64,000 bases of DNA from Actinoalloteichus hymeniacidonis (lineage in GTDB: Bacteria > Actinomycetota > Actinomycetes > Mycobacteriales > Pseudonocardiaceae), in NCBI RefSeq assembly GCF_014203365.1, contig NZ_JACHIS010000001.1:4836001-4900000 (forward strand), in the 5' to 3' direction. The translations under genes and the position numbers were made by a program. Shown here piece by piece: positions 1 through 9,141 of the stretch (position 1 is its first letter; every line of letters starts with the position of its first letter). Under the pieces are notes generated by a model. It made no database searches. It saw only the letters and a list, made by a program, of their open reading frames with translations, and was not told the origin of the DNA.

Positions 1-247
1 GGTCTACGTCGTCGCGCTGGTGGCAGGTCGCACCCCGGCTGCGAAGGGCACCGGCGCCCGGTTGCTCCGCCTGGCCGAGCAGCAGGCCATCGACGAGGGT
101 GTCGACCGCGTCCGGCTCGATTGCTGGGCGGGCGGCTCCGGCCGATTGATCGACTACTACCGGGGACAGGGCTACGAGCCGGTCGAGACCTTCGATCTCG
201 ACGGTTGGCCCGGTCAGATCCTGCAACGCGAGTTGGACCGGCGGTGA
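1..247 (+). CDS. GNAT N-acetyltransferase, 3' part only
   Basis: The reading frame is already open at the left edge, so this is the C-terminal 80 or so residues of a gene that begins outside the window. The piece GTGARLLRLAEQQA matches the acetyl-CoA pyrophosphate-binding loop of GNAT enzymes (motif A, normally Q/RxxGxG/A), and the following DCWAGG and YYRGQGYEPV segments match motif B, including the usual Y-x-x-x-G-Y/F near the end. The substrate cannot be told. The internal GTG at 20 is unlikely to be the real start because conserved strand residues (VYVVALV) lie before it. The next gene starts 31 bp downstream on the same strand. Confidence 0.8.
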   Translation, partial: VYVVALVAGRTPAAKGTGARLLRLAEQQAIDEGVDRVRLDCWAGGSGRLIDYYRGQGYEPVETFDLDGWPGQILQRELDRR

Positions 248-278
248 CGGCCCGCGACGCCCGGCTCCGGCGGGCGCG

Positions 279-1970
279 ATGACGGCCCAGGATCCACCCA
301 ACAGCGTCTGGAGTGCACTGCACGGAATCCGCACCTTGATCGACAACGGGGTGCTGCGCCCGATGCGGCCGGATCGGCTCGTCCGGTTGCTCGCCGCGCT
401 CTGGCGTTGGAACACCAGCCTGGCGCTGGGTTTCGCCACCGGCGCGGTCCGGCATCCCGACCGCCCCGCCGTGATCGACGAGCACGGCGCGGTCAGTTAT
501 GCCGAACTCAACGACCGCACCACCCGACTGGCCAACGGTCTCGCGGACCTCGGCATCCGGGAGGGCTCGTGGCTCGGAGTGCTCTGCGGCAACCATCGTG
601 CCCTGGTCGAGACCCTCGTCGCCGGCAGCAAACTCGGTGCCAACATCCTGCTGCTCACCAATAATCTCTCGCCTGCCGAGATCACCCGGTTCCTCGATAC
701 ACATCAGGTCGACACCGTCATCGCCGACCACGATCTCGCGCCGAGGCTGCCGGTCGACGAACGCGGACTCACGGTCCTCACCGCGTGGACCGAGCGCACC
801 ACGTCGGCGACCACCATCGACCAGCTCATCCTCGATTCGGAGCCGACACCGAGGCCGAGGCGGCAACGTTCCGATCAATCGGACGACAGCGTCGTGATGC
901 TGACCTCCAGCAGTCACGGACTGGCCACCTCGGTGCCGAGCAGAACCCCGTCGCGGATCACCCCGGCCGCCACCGTCTTCGGCCGCATCCCGTTGGCGGC
1001 AGGCGAACGCACACTGATGGCGGCCCCGCTCTCGCACACCTGGGGGATGTCGGCCCTGCATCTGACCGTGGTCCTCGGCGCCACCCTGATCCTGCTGCGC
1101 GAGCCGACCACCGAGTCGATCCTCACCGCGCTGAAGCGTTATCGCTGCACATCGATGTTCGCCCGCCCCGACATGCTGCGCGGGCTGGTCGATGCCGGGC
1201 CCCCGGAGGGCGGGTTGCCCGCCCTGCGCGCCGTGGTCTCGACCGGCGGACAGCTGCCCGGCGACCTCGCCGCGCGCTTCCGCAACCATTTCGGTCCGGT
1301 GTTGCACAACCTGTACGGCACCACGGAGCTGTCCTGGGTCAGCATCGCCACCCCCGCCGATCTCCGACGGGCACCCGGCACCGTCGGCCGTCCCCCCAGA
1401 GACATCCAGGTGACGGTTCGGGACGAGTCCGGCAGGCTGCTGCCGCCCGACGAGACCGGCCAGATCTTCGTGGAGGGCGCTGGCTGGGACAGGGGCTTCG
1501 ACGAGAACAGCGTCGCCCAGTCCTCCGAGCAACCCGGCCGGGCCTTCACCGGCGACCTGGGACATTTCGACGCCACCGGCCTGCTCTTCGTCGATGGCAG
1601 CAAACGCGATGTCCCCTCGGCCGAGGAACGCCGAAAGTCCAAGGAGCGGCGGCAGGGCGACCGCCGCAAGGGCGATCGACGCAAGGTCGACCTGGGGCGC
1701 CCCGAGGGCGAACGGCGACGCGGTGAACGACGGCAGGGCGAACGACGTCAGGGCGATCGCAGGCAGAGCGATCGGGAGCGCAGGACCGACCGATCCCGAC
1801 CGGAGGAACGACCCGCGCAGCCCGATTGCACCGCCGGGCCGCCCGGGGAAGCCGATCGCGATTCGACCGGCACCTGCCTGCCAGGGCAGCCGACCAGCCC
1901 CGACCCGGATCGCGACGACCCCACGGGCCCGACCGGCGGATCGGAGCCCGACCAGCACGGTCCCGGATAA
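279..1970 (+). CDS. Degenerate AMP-binding (ANL superfamily) protein with Arg-rich repeat tail
   Basis: Residues about 50-450 follow the N-terminal domain of acyl-CoA synthetases: AVIDEHGAVSYAELN at the start, HTWGMSALH in the middle, STGGQLPGDLAARF, NLYGTTE (the A5 motif) and TGDLGHFDATGLLFVDG (near A7/A8). Two key parts are missing. The phosphate-binding P-loop, normally TSGTTGxPKG, reads TSSSHGLATSVPS, and the C-terminal subdomain that carries the catalytic lysine is absent. In its place is an about 120-residue tail, first a repeat of ERRQGDRR-like units, then a Pro/Asp/Gly-rich stretch. Adenylation activity is therefore doubtful; it may bind a ligand or nucleic acid through the tail. ATG at 279; the gene lies 14 bp before the PH-domain pair, with which it may be co-transcribed. 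Confidence 0.7.
   Translation: MTAQDPPNSVWSALHGIRTLIDNGVLRPMRPDRLVRLLAALWRWNTSLALGFATGAVRHPDRPAVIDEHGAVSYAELNDRTTRLANGLADLGIREGSWLGVLCGNHRALVETLVAGSKLGANILLLTNNLSPAEITRFLDTHQVDTVIADHDLAPRLPVDERGLTVLTAWTERTTSATTIDQLILDSEPTPRPRRQRSDQSDDSVVMLTSSSHGLATSVPSRTPSRITPAATVFGRIPLAAGERTLMAAPLSHTWGMSALHLTVVLGATLILLREPTTESILTALKRYRCTSMFARPDMLRGLVDAGPPEGGLPALRAVVSTGGQLPGDLAARFRNHFGPVLHNLYGTTELSWVSIATPADLRRAPGTVGRPPRDIQVTVRDESGRLLPPDETGQIFVEGAGWDRGFDENSVAQSSEQPGRAFTGDLGHFDATGLLFVDGSKRDVPSAEERRKSKERRQGDRRKGDRRKVDLGRPEGERRRGERRQGERRQGDRRQSDRERRTDRSRPEERPAQPDCTAGPPGEADRDSTGTCLPGQPTSPDPDRDDPTGPTGGSEPDQHGPG
1624..1805 (+). repeat. In-frame repeats encoding ERRQGDRR-like units
   Basis: Imperfect tandem 12-15 base units (such as cggcagggcgaccgccgc and relatives) encode at least six copies of R-R-x-G-D/E-R-R with K, Q or R at the variable position. 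The stretch starts immediately after the hinge of the ANL domain. The coding frame is kept although unit length varies, which points to expansion under selection for protein composition. Confidence 0.6.
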
Positions 1971-1984
1971 GGCAGAGTAGGGCC

Positions 1985-2521
1985 GTGACTTCCACAGAGA
2001 CCGGCGCAGAGCTTCCCGATGCCGGATCGGTTCAACCGCTGCGTCTGCGGCCACCCCGGCATCGGGTCAGCCGCCGGGCGATCCTCTGGTGGACCCTGCG
2101 CAGCGCCATGAGCTGGCTCGCCGTCATCGTGCCGCTGCTGGCCGGCTACTGGTGGTGGAGTGACCCGCCCTTCCACCTCGGCTGGGCCGCGCTGGCCGCA
2201 GGCGTGATCGGGTTGCTGCATGTGGCGATCATGCCGAGCTGGCGTTATCGGGTGCATCGCTGGGAATTGGGCGAACACGCGGTCTTCACCCAGAGCGGTT
2301 GGCTGAACCAGGAATGGCGGGTCGCCCCCGCCTCCCGGATTCAGACCGTCGACACCGAACGCGGCCCGCTGCAACAGCTTCTCGGTCTCTCGACGGTCAC
2401 GGTGACCACCGCCTCGGCAGCCGGGCCGCTCCAGATCGCCGGGCTCGATCGCGAGACCGGCATCCGGGTCGTGGCAGAACTCGCCGCCACGACCGAGGCG
2501 AATCCGGGGGATGCGACGTGA
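1985..2521 (+). CDS. PH-domain membrane protein, YdbS-like
   Basis: A 178-residue protein with two N-terminal transmembrane helices (about residues 40-60 and 65-85), followed by a bacterial PH (bPH2, DUF304) domain. Diagnostic are RYRVHRWELGEHAVFTQSGW and VPASRIQTVDTERGPLQQLLGL-like segments (here VAPASRIQTVDTERGPLQQ); the family motif R-IQxVDxxxGPLxRLxGL is well kept. GTG at 1985 is chosen because everything upstream in frame is low-complexity shadow of the preceding gene. The stop overlaps the next start in GTGA. In Bacillus subtilis ydbS/ydbT belong to the SigW regulon and are linked to resistance to some bacteriocins; a role in envelope protection here is inference. Confidence 0.85.
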   Translation: MTSTETGAELPDAGSVQPLRLRPPRHRVSRRAILWWTLRSAMSWLAVIVPLLAGYWWWSDPPFHLGWAALAAGVIGLLHVAIMPSWRYRVHRWELGEHAVFTQSGWLNQEWRVAPASRIQTVDTERGPLQQLLGLSTVTVTTASAAGPLQIAGLDRETGIRVVAELAATTEANPGDAT

Positions 2522-4386
2522 CCGGTCCCGACCCGGACCACACCGGCGAACCGCTCGGGTCCCGACCGGTGTCCGAGCCGCCGCCCGCGCCGATGCCTAC
2601 GACGTCGGAGACACCTGTCGAGGCGGCGGGCCCGGTCGTGGCCGACCCGCAGCCCTGGGCCGCATCGCCTGCACCACCCGGTGACGAGGAACGCTGGCAC
2701 CCCGGCCGGTGGCAGAGCGGCCCGGCCCAACCACCGCCGCCCGAGGCGGAGATGTCGGCCTCGGAACAGATCGACCAACGGCTCGACGCACGGATGCTCG
2801 CGGTCCGGCCGCTCAACGAGGCGATGGGCCTGCTGCCCGTGCTGATCATCGCGATGGTCGTCGGCAGCGGGGGCGGCTGGCAACTACCGCTCGCCGCTGC
2901 GGGTGCGGGATTGCTGCTGATCAACGGGTTCTCCCAATGGTTGACCACCCGATATCGGATCAGCGACGACCAGGTGTTCCTGCGCAGCGGTTGGCTGTTC
3001 CGCACCCGCCGCGCGGTGCCGCGCGATCGCATCCGCACGGTCGATCTCACCGCGAAGGTGATGCACCGGGTGTTCGGCGTGGTCACCGTGAAGATCGGCA
3101 CCGGCGGGCGCAAGGGCGCAGGCATGAGCGACGAACTCGTCCTCGACTCGGTCTCCCGCGCCGAGGCCGAACGGTTGCGCCAGGTACTCCTGCATCGTGC
3201 CCCCGTCGGATCGGTGTCGACGCCGGTCGACTCCGAGGCACCCGACGGTGTTGCCGCCGATCCGACCGCGTCGGGCGCGACAGCGCAGAACACCACTGGC
3301 GAGGAGCCGGGCACCGTACTGTCGAAGTTGGACCCTCGGTGGTTGCGGTTCGCCCCGCTGACCCTGGCAGGCCTCACCGCGGTCGGTGTGCTGGCCGGAG
3401 TGAGCATGCAGTGGCTGCAGGAGCTGTCGATCGATGTCGACGAGGTCGGTCTGGTCCGCGACTGGGTGGGTTGGCTGTCCGAGGCGCCGATCGCCCTGCT
3501 CGTCGTCGGTATCGTCCTCGCCCTGTTCGTCATCAGCTCCGTCCTGGCGTTGATCGTCTACGCCATCCGTAACTGGAACTATCTGCTGACACGCGAGACC
3601 GATGGCACGCTCCGGGTTCGTCGCGGGCTTCTGACGACCAGGGCCGTCTCCCTGGAGGAGAAGCGGTTGCGCGGGGTCGAGCTGCAGGAACCGCTGCTGC
3701 TGCGTAGCGCGCGCGGCGGTCAGGTCAACGCGGTCGCGGTGGGCATCAGCATGATGTCCCCGGAGAGCAGCCAACTGCTGCCGCCCGCCCCGGTGACCGA
3801 GGCACATCGGGTGGCGGCGGCGGTGGCCAAGCAGGACCACGCCCCCACTCGAAGCTCGTTGAGCCGCCATCCGGCGGCGGCACTGTCGCGCCGGCTGGTC
3901 CGGGCGGTCGTCCCGGTGGCCGTGCTGGCGGCCGCCCTCTGGGCGTTGACGACCTTCGGTTCCTGGCCGAGCTGGCCGGCCTGGACCGCCACCGGTCTCC
4001 TGCCGTTCGCGGTGTTCCTGGGGGTGGATCGCTATCGCAGCCTCGGGCATGCCCTGGGATCGCGCTACCTCGTCACCCGATACGGATCGCTCAGCCGCAA
4101 CACCGTGGCGTTGGAACGCGACGGGATCATCGGTTGGAACATCCGGCGGACGATCTTCCAACGGTCGGCCGGACTGGTGACCCTCACCGCGACGACGGCG
4201 GCGGGCGGCAACTCCTACGACGTGGTCGACGTCGCGGAGCCGGTCGCACTCGGTGTGGCCGACGAGGCGGTCCCCGCCCTGCTCCAACCGTTCCTGATCG
4301 GCGGAAACGCCCGGGACCACCGGGAATCGACACACCGACAGCCAGTCCCGGCCACGACGTCGGAGGACCTAAACTCATCGACGTGA
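2518..4386 (+). CDS. PH-domain membrane protein, YdbT-like (three bPH2 domains)
   Basis: A 622-residue protein: a Pro/Ala-rich cytoplasmic N-terminus (about 90 residues), a pair of membrane helices, a first bPH2 domain ([19 protein letters not shown] ... [20 protein letters not shown]), a second helix pair, a second bPH2 domain ([21 protein letters not shown]), a third helix pair and a third domain ([32 protein letters not shown]). Repeated TM-TM-bPH2 blocks are the layout of the YdbT family. GTG at 2518 overlaps the ydbS-like stop (GTGA), and its own stop overlaps the orn start in the same way, so the three are translationally coupled. Confidence 0.85.
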   Translation: MTGPDPDHTGEPLGSRPVSEPPPAPMPTTSETPVEAAGPVVADPQPWAASPAPPGDEERWHPGRWQSGPAQPPPPEAEMSASEQIDQRLDARMLAVRPLNEAMGLLPVLIIAMVVGSGGGWQLPLAAAGAGLLLINGFSQWLTTRYRISDDQVFLRSGWLFRTRRAVPRDRIRTVDLTAKVMHRVFGVVTVKIGTGGRKGAGMSDELVLDSVSRAEAERLRQVLLHRAPVGSVSTPVDSEAPDGVAADPTASGATAQNTTGEEPGTVLSKLDPRWLRFAPLTLAGLTAVGVLAGVSMQWLQELSIDVDEVGLVRDWVGWLSEAPIALLVVGIVLALFVISSVLALIVYAIRNWNYLLTRETDGTLRVRRGLLTTRAVSLEEKRLRGVELQEPLLLRSARGGQVNAVAVGISMMSPESSQLLPPAPVTEAHRVAAAVAKQDHAPTRSSLSRHPAAALSRRLVRAVVPVAVLAAALWALTTFGSWPSWPAWTATGLLPFAVFLGVDRYRSLGHALGSRYLVTRYGSLSRNTVALERDGIIGWNIRRTIFQRSAGLVTLTATTAAGGNSYDVVDVAEPVALGVADEAVPALLQPFLIGGNARDHRESTHRQPVPATTSEDLNSST

Positions 4387-5036
4387 ACTACCGCTTGGTT
4401 TGGATCGACTGCGAGATGACGGGCCTCGACCTGAAGTCGGACGCACTGATAGAGATCGCCGCCCTCGTCACCGACGCCGATCTGAACGTGCTGGGCGAAG
4501 GGATCGACATCGTGATCAGCGCCGAGGAGTCGGCGTTGGAGAACATGCCCGATGTGGTGCGGGAGATGCACGCCAAGTCGGGTTTGACCGACGAGGTCCG
4601 GCGTTCCACGGTGACGATGGCCGAGGCCCAGCAGCGCGTGTTGGAGTTCATCCGCGAACACGTCCCCGAGCCGGGCAGCGCGCCGCTGGCGGGTAACTCG
4701 ATCGCCACCGACCGGGCATTCCTGGCCAGGGACATGCCCGAGTTGGATGATTACCTGCACTACCGGATGGTCGATGTGTCCTCGATCAAGGAGCTGTGCA
4801 GACGCTGGTACCCCCGGATCTACTTCGCTCAGCCCGAGAAGGGGTTGGCCCACCGGGCACTGGCCGACATCCACGAGTCGATCCGCGAGCTGCGCTACTA
4901 CCGGCAGACCGCGTTCGTGGCCCAGCCCGGTCCGACCAGCGAGCAGGTGCAGGCGGTGGCCACCCGACTCCTCGGTGAGAGCACCGACGTCAGCGGGACC
5001 GCCGTGGCCCGGGAGAAGGCGGACGAGAGCGCCTGA
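4383..5036 (+). CDS. orn: Oligoribonuclease
   Basis: A 217-residue 3'-5' exoribonuclease of the DEDDh family that degrades 2-5 nt RNAs and pGpG, the last step of mRNA decay and of cyclic-di-GMP turnover. All catalytic motifs are visible: [10 protein letters not shown] (Exo I, D and E), [10 protein letters not shown] (Exo II, D) and [18 protein letters not shown] (Exo III, H and D). [16 protein letters not shown] is also typical of Orn. Length is only slightly above the usual 180-210, through a C-terminal extension. GTG at 4383 gives the canonical [14 protein letters not shown] start and overlaps the preceding stop. A tRNA-His gene follows. Confidence 0.97.
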   Translation: MNYRLVWIDCEMTGLDLKSDALIEIAALVTDADLNVLGEGIDIVISAEESALENMPDVVREMHAKSGLTDEVRRSTVTMAEAQQRVLEFIREHVPEPGSAPLAGNSIATDRAFLARDMPELDDYLHYRMVDVSSIKELCRRWYPRIYFAQPEKGLAHRALADIHESIRELRYYRQTAFVAQPGPTSEQVQAVATRLLGESTDVSGTAVAREKADESA

Positions 5037-5150
5037 GTGAGGCCCTCGCCGCACCGGTCGGGTGCCGAAAGGTAACCCGCTTCGAATACCGCGATCGGAC
5101 AAGATAAGCTGTGTCCCGTCGCGGTGGTCGCAACCAGGCCAGCGGATCGT

Positions 5151-5227
5151 GGTGGGTGTAGCTCAGCTGGTAGAGCACCGGGTTGTGGTCCCGGGGGCCG
5201 CGGGTTCAAGTCCCGTCACTCACCCCA
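5151..5227 (+). tRNA. tRNA-His (GTG)
   Basis: A full cloverleaf folds: acceptor GTGGGTG (5152-5158) with CACTCAC (5217-5223), D arm GCTC/GAGC, anticodon stem CCGGG/CCCGG around the loop TTGTGGT (anticodon GTG), and T arm GCGGG TTCAAGT CCCGT. The extra 5' G at position -1 (5151) facing C73 (5224) is the identity element peculiar to tRNA-His. CCA is encoded (5225-5227). Confidence 0.97.
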
Positions 5228-5231
5228 GTTA

Positions 5232-5281
5232 AACGAGGTGCGAACTCCGACTGTGGAATCAGTCGAAGTCCGCACCTCGTT
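5232..5281 (+). terminator. Long hairpin after tRNA-His
   Basis: AACGAGGTGCG (5232-5242) pairs perfectly with CGCACCTCGTT (5271-5281), and an inner near-perfect stem (ACTCCGACTG with CAGTCGAAGT) continues it. The following bases are tctcatttc. This probably ends the orn/tRNA transcript; the U-run is weak. Confidence 0.65.
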
Positions 5282-5629
5282 CTCATTTCGGGTGTCTTCA
5301 GCCCAGCGTGCCCGTCTGTAATTCCCGATCGGTGAGCGCAGCGAACGGCGTGCGGGCATCCGGCCCTCACATCTTCGTCCTCTTCAAGGTAGATCTCGCT
5401 GAGCAACGTCTTGTTGCGAGGACGCAGGCCCACATCATCACAGCAAGCGATGACCGGATCCGTCGCGAACGACGATGAGCTTCACGCAGTCATCCGCCAG
5501 GCGACGCCGACCGGTCAACAGAGCGTGTGGTCGGTTGCTCGAGGGACCGCGTGCCTGGGTACGCCCACTCTCCGCTCGGCAGCAGCTGCCTTTCGACGGT
5601 GGGAACCGAGGTGGCGCCTGCGAGTCTGC
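5282..5629. other. Intergenic, no confident gene
   Basis: This is 348 bp between the tRNA-His hairpin and the stop of the ABC permease. A short reverse-strand frame around 5330-5435 reads GLRPRNKTLLSEIYLEEDEDV, which looks protein-like but has no start with a ribosome site and no family I recognise. It may be the remnant of a deleted gene. No tRNA-end duplication or integrase was seen. Confidence 0.4.
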
Positions 5630-7072
5630 TCAGATGCCTCGTGCGGTTGCCGTTCGGAGTGCACGGCCGCTCAGCAGCCACATGGCGGTGGCCATGAGTA
5701 GTCCGATCGGTGCGGCGATGGCGAGGCGCGCCGGAGTGTCGGCGGTGAGCGGCCAGGCAGTGGGTCCGAGGATCCAGAGCCAGGTCTCGGCAAGGACATC
5801 GCCGCCGAGAGTGATGCCTAGGGTCGTGATGACGACCGTCGCGCCGAGTGCCCAGCCGGTGCCGTAGCGAACGCTGATCCAGAGGGCACCGAGGACGCCG
5901 GCCGTACCGAGCATCAGCCACAGCATCCCGGACCGCAGGAGCGACATGATCGTCGCGGGGTCTGGGTCGCCGCGCAGCACGCTGTTCGCGAGGGCACCGA
6001 AGGTGACGGCGAGGGTGACGGAGGTGACGCACAGCACCAGCCAGGTACGCACCGAGGCCAGGACGTTGCTTCGCCGCAGGACGAGGATGCGCCATCCCGG
6101 GGTGAGGGTCTGCCAGGTGAGCACGGCGACGACGCAGACGCCGATCGGGAGCATGGCGTAACTGTGCAGGCCGAGGAGGTAGCTGTTCGGATACACGGCT
6201 GCAACCGCGATGGCGAGCACGATCGCTGCCGCGCAGAGCGGGATCACGGCGCGGGACCTCATCACGCAGCGCACCGCACCGAGCTTGCCCGGGCGGGCGC
6301 TGCGCCGCCCGACCGGACGGTTGTCGATCCGCGTCGTACGTGCGGCACCGGTCCCGCGCAGCCGCGCACCGACAACGACAGCGGTGAGCAGCAACCCCAG
6401 GGTGAGGGCGAGCGCCGGGGACTCCTGGGCGAGCGGATCGGTCGGATCGAGTGGAACGCCGTTCTGGTGCGCACCGAGTAGGGGCAGCATGGCTCGCACC
6501 GCCCAGGTGGGCGGGAGCACGGTCCAGAGGCCGGCCTCGGCGGCGAGGGTGCCGATCGCCTGCCACACCCATGCTGCGAGGAAGACGGGGATGAGTCCCC
6601 AGGCCTCGGTGGCGATGTAGGCGAGGGCGAGCACTCCGAGCGTCGCAATCCAACAGCCTGCCCCGGCCCAGAGGATTCCGGCGATGTCGGTCGGGGCTCC
6701 GGCGAGTAGTGAGAGCGGGATGACGGTTCCGAACGCCAGCGCGTGGAAAAGGGCCGAGAGAGCGGCGAGGATGAGGATCCGGGCGAGCACGATGATCCTC
6801 GTGTTGGTCGCGCGCCATTCGGTGCCGCCCTCACGGGCGGCGACTTCTCGTGCCGTGGTTAGCCCGGCCAGCAGGGTGAGCAGCGGGGCGGCCATCCCGG
6901 TGGCGTACAGCGTCTGCCACAGCAGCGCAGCGCGCTCCTGGCTGTCGGGGGTGATGAGGATGCCTGCGAAGCTGATCCCCGCGATCACCAAGCCGAGCCA
7001 GGGCAGGTACGCGGCAGCCGAGCCGCGAGTTCGGACGGTTTCCGCGCGGACGGCGGCGAGCAGCGGACGCAT
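5630..7072 (-). CDS. ABC-2 type permease protein
   Basis: A 480-residue integral membrane protein with about 12 hydrophobic segments in two halves of six, separated by a basic cytoplasmic loop (RIDNRPVGRRSARPGKLGAV). It probably arose by duplication of a six-helix ABC-2 permease. Its start overlaps the stop of the upstream ATPase gene (TGATG, sharing base 7072), so the two are a coupled permease/ATPase pair. It is the last gene of the operon that begins with the sigma factor at 11983. Substrate is unknown; peptide or lantibiotic-type export or self-protection is common for this type of pair, but that is inference. Confidence 0.75.
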   Translation of the reverse strand: MRPLLAAVRAETVRTRGSAAAYLPWLGLVIAGISFAGILITPDSQERAALLWQTLYATGMAAPLLTLLAGLTTAREVAAREGGTEWRATNTRIIVLARILILAALSALFHALAFGTVIPLSLLAGAPTDIAGILWAGAGCWIATLGVLALAYIATEAWGLIPVFLAAWVWQAIGTLAAEAGLWTVLPPTWAVRAMLPLLGAHQNGVPLDPTDPLAQESPALALTLGLLLTAVVVGARLRGTGAARTTRIDNRPVGRRSARPGKLGAVRCVMRSRAVIPLCAAAIVLAIAVAAVYPNSYLLGLHSYAMLPIGVCVVAVLTWQTLTPGWRILVLRRSNVLASVRTWLVLCVTSVTLAVTFGALANSVLRGDPDPATIMSLLRSGMLWLMLGTAGVLGALWISVRYGTGWALGATVVITTLGITLGGDVLAETWLWILGPTAWPLTADTPARLAIAAPIGLLMATAMWLLSGRALRTATARGI

Positions 7073-7839
7073 CAGGCGGCCCCCGGCCGTGCAGCATCGG
7101 GCAGGGTCAGGTCAAGGAACATCTGCTCCAGCTGCCCGGCAGGGGCGAAGTCTGTAAGGGTGCCTTGGTAACGGCATCGGCCGTCGACCAAGACGGAGAT
7201 ATCGTCGGCGAGCTGCACGATCTCACCGAGCTGATGAGAGCTCACGAGCACGGTCCGGCCTGCTGCGGCGTAGTCACGCAGTAAGTGCCGCAGCTCGACG
7301 ATGCCCTGCGGGTCGAGCCCGTTCTGAGGTTCATCGAGGATCAGCAGCTCCGGTTCGGTGAGAATCGCGGTCCCGAGCGCCAACCGAGCTTTCATGCCCA
7401 TCGAGAAGTGCCGGGCGCGTTTCCTGCCCGTCCCGGCGAGCCCCACGATGTCGAGGACCTCCTCGATGCGTGCCCGCCCGACTCCGGTGAGGCGGGCGTG
7501 CACGAGCAGGTGATCGAAGGCGCTGAGGCGCTCGTAGATCGCGGGGCCGTCGATGCTGGCACCGATCCGTTCCAACGCAGCCGTGCTCCGACCACTCTGT
7601 GAAGGTGATTCACCGAGGACTTCGATCGTCCCAGAATCGGCTTGCATGAGGCCCAGCAGGATCCGGAAGGTCGTCGACTTCCCGGCCCCGTTGCGGCCGA
7701 GCAGTGCGTGAACCCGGCCGGCAGCGACGGTGAGATCGAGGCCGTCGAGCACCGCCGTGTCGCCGCGCCGCAGCCGCACATCGGCACAACGGACAGCGGG
7801 GCTTACAGCCGGACGTGCGTGATCCTCGTCAGTAGCCAT
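7072..7839 (-). CDS. ABC transporter ATP-binding protein (BcrA/lantibiotic-export type)
   Basis: A 255-residue nucleotide-binding subunit. Walker A is GRNGAGKST, the signature is HFSMGMKARLALG (SMGMK in place of LSGGQ, as often in this subfamily), Walker B is LLILDEPQNGLDP and the switch histidine is in VLVSSHQL. ATG at 7839 (MATDEDHARP) is preferred over the ATGs at 7878 and 7875 because GAGAGG lies nine bases before it and it leaves a clean gap to the lipoprotein gene. It is expected to power the permease encoded by the next, overlapping gene. Confidence 0.9.
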   Translation of the reverse strand: MATDEDHARPAVSPAVRCADVRLRRGDTAVLDGLDLTVAAGRVHALLGRNGAGKSTTFRILLGLMQADSGTIEVLGESPSQSGRSTAALERIGASIDGPAIYERLSAFDHLLVHARLTGVGRARIEEVLDIVGLAGTGRKRARHFSMGMKARLALGTAILTEPELLILDEPQNGLDPQGIVELRHLLRDYAAAGRTVLVSSHQLGEIVQLADDISVLVDGRCRYQGTLTDFAPAGQLEQMFLDLTLPDAARPGAA

Positions 7840-7867
7840 CGGAGGTTTCCTCTCGCAGGAATGATGA

Positions 7868-8260
7868 TCAGGCATCACAGGCGGTGAACGCGAAGGTGCG
7901 CAGGTTGCCGATGGACCCGTCGACGATCACATCGATGTCGGGCAGATCCTTGTTGTCATCGACCGCGTTGAGCGCGTAGACGGTGCCGTCGGGCGCGGTG
8001 AACGTGAGCACCGGATCGCCGTCGGCGTTGTTGTCACAGGCGACGGTGCCGTGATCGACGGTGAGGCTCCAGGAGTGCCCGGGGTCGTCTTCGCTGACCT
8101 CGGCCGGGTTGCTCGTCGCGGTCGCAGTCGGCCCGTCGACCGGGAAGTCCTCGGGATGTTGTATGCCGTTGCACCCGCTCAGTCCAACGGTGCTGAGGGC
8201 GCAGGCCGCGAGGACGAGCCGGACGGTGTGGCGACGCGAGGTGAAGGTGTCGATGTTCAT
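7868..8260 (-). CDS. Small lipoprotein, DUF2511-like
   Basis: A 130-residue secreted lipoprotein: basic N-terminus, hydrophobic stretch VRLVLAACALSTVGLSG, then the lipobox LSGC with the acylated Cys at residue 30. The mature part (SWSLTVDHGTVACDNNADGDPVLTFTAPDGTVYALNAVDD) resembles the DUF2511/YebY family, in which a conserved G-x-L/V-x-C and YALN motif occur. A second Cys near the C-terminus (TACDA) could form a disulfide with the first. The function is unknown. It sits between two ABC ATPase genes and its start overlaps the stop of the upstream ATPase by four bases, suggesting an extracytoplasmic partner of the transporter. Confidence 0.75.
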   Translation of the reverse strand: MNIDTFTSRRHTVRLVLAACALSTVGLSGCNGIQHPEDFPVDGPTATATSNPAEVSEDDPGHSWSLTVDHGTVACDNNADGDPVLTFTAPDGTVYALNAVDDNKDLPDIDVIVDGSIGNLRTFAFTACDA

Positions 8261-9129
8261 GGAGTTTCTTTCAGTAGAGCGTGTGCCATGTAGCCGTCCT
8301 CGAGGTTCGGCGCGGCCGGGGTGGCGTCGGCGGGTGGGGTGTCGGTGATGATCCGGTACCGGGTGCCGGTGCCGGTCGTCGTCGCGTTGACGACGATGAC
8401 CTGCTCGGGCGGCGGCGCGGTTCGGGCTGCGGTAAGCCAGGTGCGTCCGCGGGCGGCGTCGATCAGTCCCTCGGTCGGGCCGTCGTAGTGGGCCCGGCCG
8501 TCGCGGAGCACGAACACGTACGGACAGGTCTGCGCGACGTCGTCGAGGATGTGGGTGGACAGGATCACGGTGCGGTCCTGGCCGAGGCCGGCGAGCAGGG
8601 TGCGGAACCGTATCCGCTCCTCGGGGTCGAGTCCGGCAGTCGGCTCATCGACGATCAGCAGTCTCGGATCGCCCATGAGTGCCTGCGCAACCCCGACGCG
8701 ACGACGCATCCCGCCGGAGAACCCGCCGATCCTGCGATCCTGCGCATCCGTCAGTCCGACACGGACGATCAGCTCCCGTGCCTGCTGCTTGCGCGCGCTC
8801 GCGTTGTCGATGCCTTTGAGGACGCCGACGTAGTCGAGGAACTCCAGCGGAGTGAGGTTCGGGTAGGGCTCGACATCCTGCGGTAGGTATCCGAGGGTCT
8901 TCTTCACCGCCCGACGCACGCTCGCGTCGGCGAGGTCGCGGCCGTCGATGTGTACACGGCCACGGGTGGGCCGGATGATCCCGCACAGGATGCGCATGAG
9001 CGTGGTCTTCCCAGCACCGTTCGAACCGAGCAACCCGATCAGGCCCTGCGGCAAATCGATGGTGACGTCGTTCAGCGCGGCCTGCTTCTTGCGGAAGTCC
9101 TTGCCGAGATGATCGATCGAGATGAACAT
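8257..9129 (-). CDS. ABC transporter ATP-binding protein
   Basis: A 290-residue nucleotide-binding subunit: Walker A GSNGAGKTT, Q-loop YLPQDVEPYPNLT, signature GGFSGGMRRRVGVAQAL, Walker B LLIVDEPTAGLDPEE and the H-switch VILSTHILDD. After the core comes an about 70-residue C-terminal extension (from YDGPTEGL to HALLKETP) that is not needed for ATP binding. It is the second, different ATPase of this operon. Its likely membrane partner is the permease encoded 12 bp upstream (9142-9909). Stop/start overlap with the lipoprotein gene. Confidence 0.9.
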   Translation of the reverse strand: MFISIDHLGKDFRKKQAALNDVTIDLPQGLIGLLGSNGAGKTTLMRILCGIIRPTRGRVHIDGRDLADASVRRAVKKTLGYLPQDVEPYPNLTPLEFLDYVGVLKGIDNASARKQQARELIVRVGLTDAQDRRIGGFSGGMRRRVGVAQALMGDPRLLIVDEPTAGLDPEERIRFRTLLAGLGQDRTVILSTHILDDVAQTCPYVFVLRDGRAHYDGPTEGLIDAARGRTWLTAARTAPPPEQVIVVNATTTGTGTRYRIITDTPPADATPAAPNLEDGYMAHALLKETP

Positions 9130-9141
9130 GCAAGGTTCCTT

